NCBI RefSeq assembly: GCF_019192965.1 | Contig: NZ_JAHTKU010000027.1 | Span: forward strand, 1 to 64,000 | From: Nocardioides daeguensis | GTDB lineage: Bacteria; Actinomycetota; Actinomycetes; Propionibacteriales; Nocardioidaceae | Direction of reading: 5' to 3' | Length of the DNA: 64,000 bases | In this document: positions 17,361 through 25,692 of the stretch, one piece after another | How positions within the stretch are numbered: position 1 is the stretch's first letter | How the letters are laid out: every line of letters begins with the position of its first letter | Notes under the pieces: generated by a model | Seen by the model: only the letters and a program-made list of their open reading frames with translations | What the model was told of the DNA's origin: nothing | Database searches by the model: none | Made by a program: the position numbers and the translations under genes

Positions 17361-18102
17361 CATCGCCGTCGACGACGACGGCCAGATTCGGCTGCAGAAG
17401 CTGCTCGCCCAGTCCGGCGTGGCCTCACGCCGTCGCTGCGAGGAGCTGATGCTCGAGGGCGAGGTCGAGGTGGACGGCGAGATCGTCACCCGGCTCGGCA
17501 CCAAGGTCGACCCGCGCACCGCGGTGATCAAGGTGTCCGGCAGGCGGCTGCCCCCGATCTCCGACCACGTCTACCTGGTGCTCAACAAGCCGCGCGGCGT
17601 GGTGTCCACGATGTCCGACCCGCAGGGGCGCCGTACCCTCTCCGACCTGGTGGCGGACCGTCCGGAACGGCTGTTCCACGTGGGGCGGCTCGACACTGAC
17701 ACCTCGGGCCTGCTGCTGCTCACCAACGACGGCGACTTCGCGCACCGGATGGCGCACCCGTCGTTCGAGGTCGAGAAGACCTATGTCGCCGAGGTGGCCG
17801 GCCGGCTGGCGAAGGCCACCGTCGCCCAGTTGCTCGCCGGGGTGACGCTGGAGGACGGCCCGGTCGAGGTACGCCGGGCGCGGGTCATCGCCACCGCGGC
17901 CGACAAGTCGATCATCGAGCTGGTCATCCACGAGGGCCGCAACCGGATCGTGCGCCGGCTGCTCGACCAGGTGGGGCACCCCGTGCGCCAGCTGAGCCGG
18001 ACCAGGTTCGGGCCGATCGAGCTCGGCACGCTCGGCGGCGGCAAGCTGCGCGAGCTGTCCGACGACGAGCTCGGCCAGCTGCTGGAGCTGGTCGGTCTCT
18101 AG
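17350..18102 (+). CDS. rluB: 23S rRNA pseudouridine synthase (RluB/RsuA family)
   Basis: A 250-residue pseudouridine synthase. The N-terminal S4 domain is IRLQKLLAQSGVASRRRCEELM. The catalytic domain contains HVGRLDTDTSGLLLLTNDGD, carrying the catalytic Asp, then KTYVAEVAGR and GRNRIVRRLLDQVGHPVRQLSR. Genomic position after scpB is the standard place for rluB. RsuA-type specificity cannot be excluded by sequence alone. Confidence 0.93.
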   Translation: MTRDIAVDDDGQIRLQKLLAQSGVASRRRCEELMLEGEVEVDGEIVTRLGTKVDPRTAVIKVSGRRLPPISDHVYLVLNKPRGVVSTMSDPQGRRTLSDLVADRPERLFHVGRLDTDTSGLLLLTNDGDFAHRMAHPSFEVEKTYVAEVAGRLAKATVAQLLAGVTLEDGPVEVRRARVIATAADKSIIELVIHEGRNRIVRRLLDQVGHPVRQLSRTRFGPIELGTLGGGKLRELSDDELGQLLELVGL

Positions 18103-18118
18103 ACCTACCGTGGGTCGG

Positions 18119-18940
18119 GTGATCTCGGCCCCAGCGGTTCCCGCCGCGTTGCGAAGGCATGTCGTCGCCCGGATCCCGTACGACGTCGACTTCGGCGCGC
18201 CGGGCGTCCATCGGGGGCTGCCGTCCACGACGATCACGCTGGTCCTGCCGCTCGACGACCCGCTGCGGGTGTCCTGGGCCGGGCGCCCGGAGACGCTGCA
18301 CACGGCGTTCGCGTCGCTGTCGGGGCTGCACACCGAGCCGGCGGCGATCCACCACGACGGCTCGCAGCGCGGTGTGCAGCTGGCGTTGACCCTCGAGGGC
18401 GCCCGGGTGCTCCTCGGGCGACCCGCCGCGGACCTGTCCGGGGCGCTGACCGACCTCGAGGAGGCCGTCGTACCGCCGGAGTTGCGGGAGCTGCCGGAGC
18501 GGCTGCACGCGCTGCCCTCGTGGCCGGCGCGGATCGCGCTGCTCGACCGGACGCTCGCCGGGGTGGCCGCGCGTGACGCAGCTCCGGCACCGCAGGCGGC
18601 GGTGGCACACGCGCTGGCGCTGCTCACCTCCGGCAGGCAGGTGGCCGAGGTGGCCGCGGCGGTCGGGTACAGCCGGCGTCGGCTCGGGACGCTGGTCCGG
18701 GCCGAGTGCGGGCTGGCGCCCAAGGCGTTCCAACGGGTCGCCCGGCTGGAGACCGCCCGGCAGCTGCTGGGGCGTCGGTCGCTGGCGGAGGTGGCCGCCG
18801 TGTGCGGGTACGCCGACCAGGCGCACCTGACCCGCGAGTGGACAGCGCTGGCGGGCTGCACGCCGAGGACCTGGCTGCGCGAGGAGTTCCCGTTCGTCCA
18901 AGACCGGCGCGACGACGGGGAAGCAGGCTGGCAGGCATGA
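18119..18940 (+). CDS. AraC family transcriptional regulator
   Basis: A 273-residue regulator. The N-terminal 150 residues are a sensing domain of unknown ligand (GLPSTTITLVLPLDDPLRVS). The C-terminal AraC-type double HTH includes VAEVAAAVGYSRRRLGTLVRA, then PKAFQRVARLETARQLL, and LAEVAAVCGYADQAHLTREW. GTG 18119 is chosen because TACCGT (18106-18111) lies 7 nt upstream; an ORF start at 18110 would overlap that hexamer. ATGA overlap with the VOC gene says it is cotranscribed with its likely target. The pair interrupts the conserved rluB-tyrA-cmk neighbourhood. Confidence 0.9.
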   Translation: MISAPAVPAALRRHVVARIPYDVDFGAPGVHRGLPSTTITLVLPLDDPLRVSWAGRPETLHTAFASLSGLHTEPAAIHHDGSQRGVQLALTLEGARVLLGRPAADLSGALTDLEEAVVPPELRELPERLHALPSWPARIALLDRTLAGVAARDAAPAPQAAVAHALALLTSGRQVAEVAAAVGYSRRRLGTLVRAECGLAPKAFQRVARLETARQLLGRRSLAEVAAVCGYADQAHLTREWTALAGCTPRTWLREEFPFVQDRRDDGEAGWQA

Positions 18941-19344
18941 CCACGACAACCACCTCCGCAGCAACCGTCCGCCTCTGGGCCGCGATGCAGTTCCGCGACG
19001 TCGACACGATGACCGCGTGGCTGCGCGCGGTCGGCTTCGTCGAGCACGCCACCCACCGCGACGACGCCGGCACCGTCGTCCACGCCGAGTGGCTGTGGCC
19101 CGGCGGCGGCGGGATCATGTTCGGCGCCGTGCGGCCCGACGCTCCGCTCCAGCCCACGGGCAGCGCCGCCGTCTACCTCGTGACCGACGACCCCGACGCC
19201 GTCTTCGCCGCCGCCGTCGCGGCCGGGGCGAGCGTGGAGCGCGCGATGGTCGACCAGGACTACGGCGGCCGCGGTGGCAGCGTCCGGGATCCCGAGGGCA
19301 ACCACTGGTCCTTCGGGTCCTACCAGCCCGGCGCGGACGAGTGA
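18937..19344 (+). CDS. VOC (glyoxalase/bleomycin resistance) family protein
   Basis: A 135-residue single-unit VOC protein. It shows the beta-alpha-beta-beta-beta module (MQFRDVDTMTAWLRAVGFVEH, EWLWPGGGGIMFGAV) and the family C-terminal signature GGSVRDPEGNHWSFGSY with a metal-ligand Glu position. The substrate is unknown; members bind antibiotics or isomerise and cleave small molecules. Its ATG overlaps the AraC stop, suggesting control by that regulator. Confidence 0.88.
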   Translation: MTTTTTSAATVRLWAAMQFRDVDTMTAWLRAVGFVEHATHRDDAGTVVHAEWLWPGGGGIMFGAVRPDAPLQPTGSAAVYLVTDDPDAVFAAAVAAGASVERAMVDQDYGGRGGSVRDPEGNHWSFGSYQPGADE

Positions 19345-19355
19345 GCCCGATCCCC

Positions 19356-19361
19356 TAACCT
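19356..19361 (+). promoter_or_regulatory. -10 element (TAACCT) of tyrA
   Basis: TAACCT lies 7 nt before the tyrA GTG in the 24-bp gap after the VOC gene. It predicts a separate leaderless start for tyrA. Confidence 0.5.
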
Positions 19362-19368
19362 GTCGTGC

Positions 19369-20454
19369 GTGTCTGAGACGAGTCTGACGAGTCTGCTCAC
19401 GGGCCCGGTCGAGGTCGTCGGGACCGGCCTGATCGGCACCTCGATCGCGCTGGCCTGCCGTCGCGCGGGCCTCGAGGTGCTGTTGACCGACACCACCTCC
19501 GACCACGTGCGGACGGCGACGGGGCTCGGCGCCGGTCGGGCGCGCACGGCGCAGGACGTGCCGCAGCTGGTCGTGGTCGCCGTACCCCCGGACGCGTTGG
19601 GCGCCGTGATCAACCAGGTCCTCGACACGGCCGGACCGGAGACGGTCGTGACCGACGTGGGCAGCGTCAAGGCAGGACCGCTGGCCGCGGTCGCCGGACA
19701 CCCGGCGATCAGCAGGTACGTCGGCAGCCACCCGATGGCGGGCACCGAGCACTCCGGTCCGCTCTCGGCCAACGCCGAGCTCTTCGACGGCCGACCCTGG
19801 GCGATCGTGCCCGGGCCGGACGCCACCTCCTCGGCCACCCGCGTGGTCGAGGCCCTGGCCCTGGTGTGCGGAGCGGTGCCGGTGCACCTGAGCCCCGTCG
19901 AGCACGACCGCGCCGTCGCGCGCACCTCGCACGTCCCGCACCTGATGGCCTCCCTCGTCGCCGGCACCCTCGCGGGTGCGTCCCCCGAGCACCTGGCCCT
20001 CTCCGGCACCGGCGTGCGCGACGTGACCCGGGTCGCCGGCGGAGACCCGCACCTGTACAGCCAGATCATCAGCGGCAACGCGACCGCGGTCGCCACGCTG
20101 CTCGCCGAGGTCCGCGACCGGCTCGACCTCGCCCTCGAAGCGGTCGCCGCCGGGGACCGGGCTGGGCTGGAGTCGCTGCTGGCCTACGGCCAGGCGGGAA
20201 CCCGGGCGATCCCGGGCAAGCATGGTGCCGCGCCCCAGCCGATGGAGGCCGTGCGGATCGCCCTGCCCGACCAGCCGGGCGGGCTGGCCCGGCTGTTCTC
20301 CGACGCGGGCGACAGCGGCGTCAACATCGAGGACGTGCGGATCGACCACGACCCGGGCCGTCCGGTGGGTCTGGTCGAGCTGGACGTCGTGGTGGGCCGG
20401 GCCGAGGAGCTGCGCGCCGCTCTGGAGTCGAGGGGCTGGGTGACCCACCGGTAA
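19369..20454 (+). CDS. tyrA: Prephenate dehydrogenase
   Basis: A 361-residue enzyme of tyrosine biosynthesis converting prephenate to 4-hydroxyphenylpyruvate with NAD(P). The Rossmann motif is VVGTGLIGTSIALACRRAG. The active-site blocks are VTDVGSVKAGPLAAV, SHPMAGTEHSGP and EHDRAVARTSHVPHLMASL. A C-terminal ACT-type domain (VRIALPDQPGGLARLFSDAGDSGVNIED) probably gives feedback by aromatic amino acids. tyrA followed by cmk is a common actinobacterial pair. Confidence 0.95.
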   Translation: MSETSLTSLLTGPVEVVGTGLIGTSIALACRRAGLEVLLTDTTSDHVRTATGLGAGRARTAQDVPQLVVVAVPPDALGAVINQVLDTAGPETVVTDVGSVKAGPLAAVAGHPAISRYVGSHPMAGTEHSGPLSANAELFDGRPWAIVPGPDATSSATRVVEALALVCGAVPVHLSPVEHDRAVARTSHVPHLMASLVAGTLAGASPEHLALSGTGVRDVTRVAGGDPHLYSQIISGNATAVATLLAEVRDRLDLALEAVAAGDRAGLESLLAYGQAGTRAIPGKHGAAPQPMEAVRIALPDQPGGLARLFSDAGDSGVNIEDVRIDHDPGRPVGLVELDVVVGRAEELRAALESRGWVTHR

Positions 20455-20457
20455 GGT
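20452..20457 (+). promoter_or_regulatory. -10 element (TAAGGT) of cmk
   Basis: TAAGGT overlaps the tyrA stop codon (TAA) and lies 7 nt before cmk GTG 20465. It supports that start over GTG 20489, which instead has a GGAGG 5 nt upstream. Confidence 0.45.
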
Positions 20458-20464
20458 GCGGGCC

Positions 20465-21142
20465 GTGAATGCGCCGGTGGAGGTCCCCGTGAACGTGGTT
20501 GTCGCTGTCGACGGAACCTCCGGATCGGGCAAGTCGAGCACCTGCCGTGCGGTCGCGGACCGGCTCGGCCTGCGTTACCTCGACACGGGCGCGCAGTACC
20601 GCGCCATCACCTGGTGGATGCTGTCCCAGGGGATCGACGTGCACGACGCGGCCGCGGTCGCCGCCCGCGCGGGGGAGCCGGTGCTCGTCTCCGGGACCGA
20701 CCCGCTGGCTCCGAGCATCACCGTCGACGGCCGCGACGTCTCGGTCGAGATCCGCAGCGACGAGGTCAACGGCGCGGTCTCGCCCGTCAGCGCCGTCCCG
20801 GAGGTCCGTGCGCGCCTGGTCGAGCTGCAGCGCGCGCTGATCGGCGCCGGCGGCATCGTCGTCGAAGGCCGCGACATCGGCTCCGTGGTCTGGCCGCAGG
20901 CCGAGCTCAAGGTCTACCTCACCGCCGACCCGGCCGCCCGGGCCGCCCGCCGGGCCCTGGAGAACGGCGGTGCCGATGTCGCCGCCACCCAGGAGTCCCT
21001 GCTCGCGCGCGACAAGATCGACTCCGGCCGGGCCGTCGCCCCGCTGACCATGGCCGACGGCGCGGTCCACGTGGACTCGACCGCGCTGAGCCTCGCCGAG
21101 GTCGTCGACGTCGTGGTGGGACTGGTGATGGAGCGCGTGTGA
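20465..21142 (+). CDS. cmk: Cytidylate kinase
   Basis: A 225-residue (d)CMP kinase. The P-loop is VAVDGTSGSGKSSTCRAVA. The CMP-binding DTGAQYRAITWWML, the NMP insert, GGIVVEGRDIGSVVWPQAELKVYLTA and the LID region (ALENGGADVAATQESLLARDKIDSGR) follow in order. Two starts are credible: GTG 20465 (leaderless, TAAGGT upstream) and GTG 20489 (Shine-Dalgarno GGAGG). The end overlaps the acyltransferase start. Confidence 0.96.
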   Translation: MNAPVEVPVNVVVAVDGTSGSGKSSTCRAVADRLGLRYLDTGAQYRAITWWMLSQGIDVHDAAAVAARAGEPVLVSGTDPLAPSITVDGRDVSVEIRSDEVNGAVSPVSAVPEVRARLVELQRALIGAGGIVVEGRDIGSVVWPQAELKVYLTADPAARAARRALENGGADVAATQESLLARDKIDSGRAVAPLTMADGAVHVDSTALSLAEVVDVVVGLVMERV

Positions 21143-21855
21143 GCGCGCACCTCCAGCATCCGCGCAGCGACGCGGTCCCGATGCCTGCGCGCGGGCTGCT
21201 GGTGCGCGGACGTCGTACGGCGCGCTGGGTGATCCGGCGGCGCTGGGACGTCCGGGTGCACCACCCCGAGCGGTTCCCGGCCCACGGCGCGGCCGTCGTC
21301 GCGGGCAACCACATCGGCTTCGTCGACGGTCCGCTGATGGCGATCTTCGCGCCTCGACCGGTGCACGCCCTGACCAAGATCGAGATGTTCTCGGGGCCCG
21401 TGGGGCCGTTCCTCCGGGCGGCGGGACAGATCCCGCTCGACCGGTTCCACACCGATCCGGCGGCGGTGCGGACCGCGTTGCGGGTGCTCCGCGAGGGGCA
21501 CGCGGTCGGCGTCTTCCCCGAGGGCACCCGCGGCCCGGGGGACCTCGAGCGCTTCCACGGCGGAGCGGCCTACCTCGCCCTGGTGACCGGGGCGCCCGTC
21601 GTACCGCTGAGCTTCCTGGGGTCACGCGACCCGGGTGGATCGAGCAGCTCGCTGCCCCACCACGGAGCCCGGATCGACATCGTCGTGGGGGCGCCGTACG
21701 CCGTCGATGCGGCTCCGTGGCCTCGGACGCGGGAGAATGTCCGTCTGACCTCGGCCGCGCTGCGCGCCCACATGCAGCAGCAGCTGGCCGAAGCCCTGGA
21801 CGAGACGGGGCGGCGCCTGCCCGGACCGCTCCCGCAAGGAGAACGTGATGAGTGA
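21139..21855 (+). CDS. PlsC-type lysophospholipid acyltransferase
   Basis: A 238-residue membrane-associated acyltransferase. The catalytic NHX4D box is GNHIGFVDGP, the FPEGTRG box binds the phosphate, and VPLSFLGSR is the third block. It probably acylates a lysophosphatidate or related lipid. The cmk-plsC-der order is conserved in actinobacteria. It starts at a GTG overlapping the cmk stop and overlaps der by 8 bp. Confidence 0.9.
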   Translation: MSAHLQHPRSDAVPMPARGLLVRGRRTARWVIRRRWDVRVHHPERFPAHGAAVVAGNHIGFVDGPLMAIFAPRPVHALTKIEMFSGPVGPFLRAAGQIPLDRFHTDPAAVRTALRVLREGHAVGVFPEGTRGPGDLERFHGGAAYLALVTGAPVVPLSFLGSRDPGGSSSSLPHHGARIDIVVGAPYAVDAAPWPRTRENVRLTSAALRAHMQQQLAEALDETGRRLPGPLPQGERDE

Positions 21856-23188
21856 AGACACCCCGACCGGGGTGGTCCCGGTGCTGGCCGTCGTCGGCCG
21901 CCCCAACGTCGGCAAGTCGACCCTGGTGAACCGGATCCTCGGTCGCCGCGAGGCCGTCGTCGAGGACATCCCCGGCGTGACCCGCGACCGTGTGTCCTAC
22001 GACGCCGAGTGGGCCGGGCGGGCGTTCACGCTCGTCGACACCGGCGGCTGGGACCCCGACGCGCGCGGCATGGCCGAGCGGATCAAGGCTCAGGCCGAGG
22101 TCGCCGTCACCCTCGCCGACGCCGTGCTCTTCGTCGTCGACGCGTCGGTGGGCATCACCGACGCCGACGAGGCCGTCGTCCGGGTGCTGCGCAAGTCCGG
22201 GAAGCCGATCGTGCTCGCCGCCAACAAGGTCGACGACGAACGGGCCGAGGCCGAGGCCTTCGGCTTGTGGAACCTCGGGCTCGGCGAGCCGGTCCCCGTC
22301 TCCGCCCTGCACGGGCGCGGCTCCGGCGACCTGCTCGACGCGGTGCTCGCGGTGCTGCCCGAGCCCACGGACCGGGTCGAGGAGGAGATCGGCGGCCCCC
22401 GCCGGATCGCCATCGTCGGGCGGCCCAACGTCGGCAAGTCCTCGCTGCTCAACAAGCTCGCCGGCGAGGAGCGCGTCGTCGTCGACAACGTCGCCGGTAC
22501 GACCGTCGACCCGGTCGACGAGCTCGTGTCGCTGGGCGGGAGGGACTGGCGGTTCATCGACACCGCCGGTATCCGCAAGCGGGTCAAGGAGGCCTCGGGC
22601 CACGAGTACTACGCGTGGCTGCGCACCTCCACGGCGATCGAGCGCGCCGAGGTGTGCGTGCTCGTGCTCGCCGGCAACGAGTCGATCGCCGAGCAGGACA
22701 TGCGGATCCTCCAGGAGGTGCGCGAGGCCGGCAAGGCGCTCGTGATCGCCTTCAACAAGTGGGACCTCGTCGACGCCGAGCGCCGCTACTACCTCGACCG
22801 CGAGATCGAGCGCGACCTCGTGCAGGTGCAGTGGGCGCCGCGGATCAACATCACCGCGAAGACCGGCTGGCACATCGACCGGCTCGTGCCCGCGCTCGAC
22901 CGCGCCATCGAGGGCTGGGAGACCCGGATCTCCACCGGTGCCCTCAACGCCTTTCTCGGCCGCATCGTCGCCGAGCACCCGCACCCCGTGCGCGGCGGCA
23001 AGCAGCCGCGGATCCTGTTCGGCAGCCAGGTGCAGAGCGCGCCGCCGGTGTTCAAGCTGTTCACCACCGGCAAGCTCGACCAGGGGTACGAGCGGTTCAT
23101 CGAGCGACGGCTGCGTGAGGAGTTCGGTTTCGTCGGTACGCCGATCGAGATCAAGGTGCAGCCGCGGGAGAAGCGCGGACGTCGCTAG
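21848..23188 (+). CDS. der: Ribosome biogenesis GTPase Der
   Basis: A 446-residue GTPase with two tandem G domains: VVGRPNVGKSTLVNRILGR with DTGGW, and IVGRPNVGKSSLLNKLAGE with DTAGIRKR. NKVD and NKWD guanine-specificity motifs occur in each. A C-terminal KH-like domain follows (RILFGSQVQSAPPVFKLF). It acts in 50S subunit assembly. ATG 21848 has AAGGAG 5 nt upstream; the GTG three bases earlier is rejected. Confidence 0.97.
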   Translation: MSEDTPTGVVPVLAVVGRPNVGKSTLVNRILGRREAVVEDIPGVTRDRVSYDAEWAGRAFTLVDTGGWDPDARGMAERIKAQAEVAVTLADAVLFVVDASVGITDADEAVVRVLRKSGKPIVLAANKVDDERAEAEAFGLWNLGLGEPVPVSALHGRGSGDLLDAVLAVLPEPTDRVEEEIGGPRRIAIVGRPNVGKSSLLNKLAGEERVVVDNVAGTTVDPVDELVSLGGRDWRFIDTAGIRKRVKEASGHEYYAWLRTSTAIERAEVCVLVLAGNESIAEQDMRILQEVREAGKALVIAFNKWDLVDAERRYYLDREIERDLVQVQWAPRINITAKTGWHIDRLVPALDRAIEGWETRISTGALNAFLGRIVAEHPHPVRGGKQPRILFGSQVQSAPPVFKLFTTGKLDQGYERFIERRLREEFGFVGTPIEIKVQPREKRGRR

Positions 23189-23199
23189 GCGGTCGTGGC

Positions 23200-23225
23200 G
23201 TTGCGGTTTGGTCCCCAACCGCAAC
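23200..23225 (+). terminator. Hairpin after der, possible terminator
   Basis: GTTGCGGTT (23200-23208) and AACCGCAAC (23217-23225) form a perfect 9-bp stem with an 8-nt loop 12 bases after the der stop. No T-tract follows. It separates the housekeeping operon from the SOS-regulated cassette. Confidence 0.5.
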
Positions 23226-23289
23226 CTCACGGCCGGTTCTGGTGCGGTTCGTGCCCAAAGGGAACGTGTTCCACCGGGGCGGCCACCAC

Positions 23290-23320
23290 TTGCCATGTTC
23301 GAACAAATGTTCGAACATGG
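23290..23320 (+). promoter_or_regulatory. LexA (SOS) box and promoter of imuA'-imuB
   Basis: TCGAACAAATGTTCGA (23299-23314) matches the actinobacterial SOS box TCGAAC-N4-GTTCGA perfectly. The symmetry extends to 12-bp perfect arms around AAAT (23293-23320). TTGCCA (23290-23295) is a good -35 and GAACAT (23313-23318), 17 bp later and 6 nt before the start codon, a plausible -10. LexA bound here would sit in the promoter spacer and reach 2 bp into the -10. Confidence 0.93.
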
Positions 23321-23324
23321 GTGA

Positions 23325-23957
23325 GTGAGCCAAGCCGCCGTCCTCGACCAGCTGCGGGGCCGGATCGCCGCCCTCGAGGGTGGTCCGACCCGGCTGGCGG
23401 TGCCGGTCCTGCCTGCCCTCGCCGGGCTGGTCCAGCTGCGCACCGGCGGGGTCTACGGCGTCGACTCCGCGACCCTCGGCCTGGCGTTGGCGGCCGGCGC
23501 GTCGCAGGCAGGGGAGTGGGTCGGGTTCGCGGGCTGGGACGACTTCGGCGCCGAGGCCGCCCAGCAGCAGGGGATCGTGCTCGGCCGCACGGTCCTGGTC
23601 CCTTCGCCGGGGGAGCACTGGCTCGAGGTGACCGCGGCCCTCGTCGACGTGCTCAAGGTCGTGGTGCTGCGCCCGCCCGGCGGCGTCGACGCCAAGTCCG
23701 CCTCGATCATCGAGGCCCGGCTGCGCGCGCGGGCGGCGGTGCTCGTCGTCCAGGGGGAGTGGCCGCGCTGCGATGCCCGGCTCAGCGCCGAGCAGGTCGC
23801 GTGGGAGGGCATCGGCCAGGGCCGCGGCCGGCTCCGCGAGCGCCGGGCCACCCTGGTGGCGCGCGGCGGCGGACGGATGCCCGTGCGGGCCGAGGTGGTG
23901 CTCGACGGCGTGCCCGACGGGGTGCCCGACGGGGTGCCCGACGGGGTGGTCGTGTGA
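23325..23957 (+). CDS. imuA': ImuA'-type SOS mutagenesis protein
   Basis: A 210-residue protein with the RecA-like fold remnant seen in ImuA' (LAVPVLPALAGLVQLRTGGVYGVDS, SPGEHWLEVTAALVDVLKVVVLRPPG) and no canonical Walker A. It works with ImuB and DnaE2 in DNA-damage-induced translesion synthesis. GTG 23325 lies 6 nt after a GAACAT -10 candidate. It overlaps imuB by 1 nt (TGATG). The C terminus carries four VPDG-like repeats encoded by near-perfect 12-bp tandem repeats at about 23903-23947. Confidence 0.9.
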   Translation: MSQAAVLDQLRGRIAALEGGPTRLAVPVLPALAGLVQLRTGGVYGVDSATLGLALAAGASQAGEWVGFAGWDDFGAEAAQQQGIVLGRTVLVPSPGEHWLEVTAALVDVLKVVVLRPPGGVDAKSASIIEARLRARAAVLVVQGEWPRCDARLSAEQVAWEGIGQGRGRLRERRATLVARGGGRMPVRAEVVLDGVPDGVPDGVPDGVVV

Positions 23958-25588
23958 TGGCCGGGCGGACGATGGTGCTCTGGTGCCCCGACTGGTCGGT
24001 GACCGCCGCGCTGCTCGAGCGCGCCGACGCCCTGCCCGACGGTGCCGAGGCCACCGACGTCGCCGCGCCGGCGGTCGTGCTGGCCAACAACAAGGTGGTG
24101 GTGTGCAACGCCGCCGCTCGGGCCGAGGGCGTACGCCGCGGCCACCGGCGCCGCGACGCCCAGGCGCGCTGCCCCGAGGTGGTGCTGCTCGATGCCAACC
24201 CGGACCGTGACGCACGGTGGTTCGAGCCGGTCCTGGCCGCGGTCGAGGCGGTGCGACCGGGGGTGGCGCCCCTGCGTCCCGGCCTGCTCGCCGTCCCTGC
24301 TCCGGGGCGGTTCTTCGCCCGCCGCGGGCTCGACGGGGAGGAGGCTGCGGCGGCGGTGCTCGCCGAGCACCTCGTCCGGGCCGGGGTGTGGGACAGCCGG
24401 TTCGGTGCGGCCGACGACCTCTACACCGCCGAGCGGGCCGCTCGGCAGGCCCCACCGCAGGCCTGCCTGTCGATCGCCTCGGGGGCCTCGGCCGAGTTCC
24501 TGCGCGGGCTGCCGGTGACCGTGCTCGCCGACGACGGACCGGAGGGGGCCGAGCTCGCCGACCTGCTGCGCCGGCTCGGGCTGGTGCTGCTCGCCGACTT
24601 CGCCCGGCTCGGTGCCGGTGAGGTCGCCAACCGGTTCGGTGGCTACGGGTCCGATGTGTGGCGGCGGGTGCAGGGCCGGGAGGTGACCCGGCTCGCCTCC
24701 CGGACCCCACCGCCCGAGCTGGCCTGCGCGATCTCCTTCGAGCCGCCGCTCGACTCCGCCGAGGCGGTCACCTTCAGCGTGCGCACCACGGCCGAACGAT
24801 TCATTGCCGGGCTGGCCGAGCGCCAGCTGGTGGCGACCTCGGTGCGCATCGAGGCGGAGTTCGAGGAGGGCGTCTCCGCCCGGACCTGGTTGCACCCCCG
24901 GTGCTTCGGCTCCCGCGACCTCGTCGACCGGGTGCACTGGCAGCTCCAGGCCGGGATGGCCTCCTCCGGGCTGCGCAGCCGCAAGACCACCGGCGAGACG
25001 ATCACCTCCGCGGTCACCCTCGTCCGCTTCCTGCCCGACGTCGTCGAGCCGGCAGGCGACCACGCCGACGGGCTCTGGGGAGGCGGCGCCGAGGAGCAGG
25101 TGGTGCGCGGTGTCGCCCGGGTCCAGGCGATGGTCGGGTACGACGCCGTCCGGGTCCCGGTGCTCCAGGGTGGTCGCGGCGCCGCCGACCGTCAGGCGCT
25201 GGTGCCGTGGGGGGAGCGGCCGGTCGGCCTGCGCCCGGTCGATCGCCCCTGGCCCGGCCGGATCCCCGGCCCGGCGCCGAGCCGGGTCTTCGCCGTCCCC
25301 CTCGAGGCCGAGGTCGTCGACGAGGCCTCGGTCGCCGTGGCCGTCACCCCACGCGGACTGGTGACCGGGGAGCCGTGGCGGATCCGGATCGGCCGGCACT
25401 GGTGCCCGCTCGCCTCGTGGGCCGGGCCGTGGCCACTCGACGAGGGGTGGTGGTCGGCGTCGACCGGTCAGGGCGGATCGGGCCAGGGGCGAGCTGCCCG
25501 GTTCCAGGTCGTCGGCGTCGACGGCCGCGCCTGGCTCCTGTGCTGGCGTGCCCCCGGCAGCTGGGAGGTGGAGGCGGCCTACGACTGA
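23957..25588 (+). CDS. imuB: ImuB, Y-family polymerase-like translesion protein
   Basis: A 543-residue Y-family homologue. The N terminus (MVLWCPDWSVTAALLE) has lost the first catalytic acidic residue of active Y polymerases, as expected for ImuB, which acts as an adaptor rather than a polymerase. Little-finger-like and C-terminal regions follow. QALVPWG at residues 413-419 resembles the beta-clamp-binding motif of mycobacterial ImuB. It shares the SOS promoter of imuA'. Function with DnaE2 is established for the mycobacterial family. Confidence 0.92.
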   Translation: MAGRTMVLWCPDWSVTAALLERADALPDGAEATDVAAPAVVLANNKVVVCNAAARAEGVRRGHRRRDAQARCPEVVLLDANPDRDARWFEPVLAAVEAVRPGVAPLRPGLLAVPAPGRFFARRGLDGEEAAAAVLAEHLVRAGVWDSRFGAADDLYTAERAARQAPPQACLSIASGASAEFLRGLPVTVLADDGPEGAELADLLRRLGLVLLADFARLGAGEVANRFGGYGSDVWRRVQGREVTRLASRTPPPELACAISFEPPLDSAEAVTFSVRTTAERFIAGLAERQLVATSVRIEAEFEEGVSARTWLHPRCFGSRDLVDRVHWQLQAGMASSGLRSRKTTGETITSAVTLVRFLPDVVEPAGDHADGLWGGGAEEQVVRGVARVQAMVGYDAVRVPVLQGGRGAADRQALVPWGERPVGLRPVDRPWPGRIPGPAPSRVFAVPLEAEVVDEASVAVAVTPRGLVTGEPWRIRIGRHWCPLASWAGPWPLDEGWWSASTGQGGSGQGRAARFQVVGVDGRAWLLCWRAPGSWEVEAAYD

Positions 25589-25692
25589 CAGGGCGATGTC
25601 CACGCCGCCCGCGACCATCCGGTCGCCTGTAACGGATTCGCCGGCCTCGCCGCTGTGAGGGCGAGGAGTCCGACAACAGGAGAGTGGGAATC

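Noticed and set aside
17425..20541. A 1038-codon open frame on the minus strand
   Set aside because: It runs antisense to rluB, AraC, VOC and tyrA, all of which have clear domains. Long antisense frames are expected at this GC content.
20321..23443. A 1040-codon open frame on the minus strand
   Set aside because: It is antisense to cmk, plsC and der and has no domain of its own.
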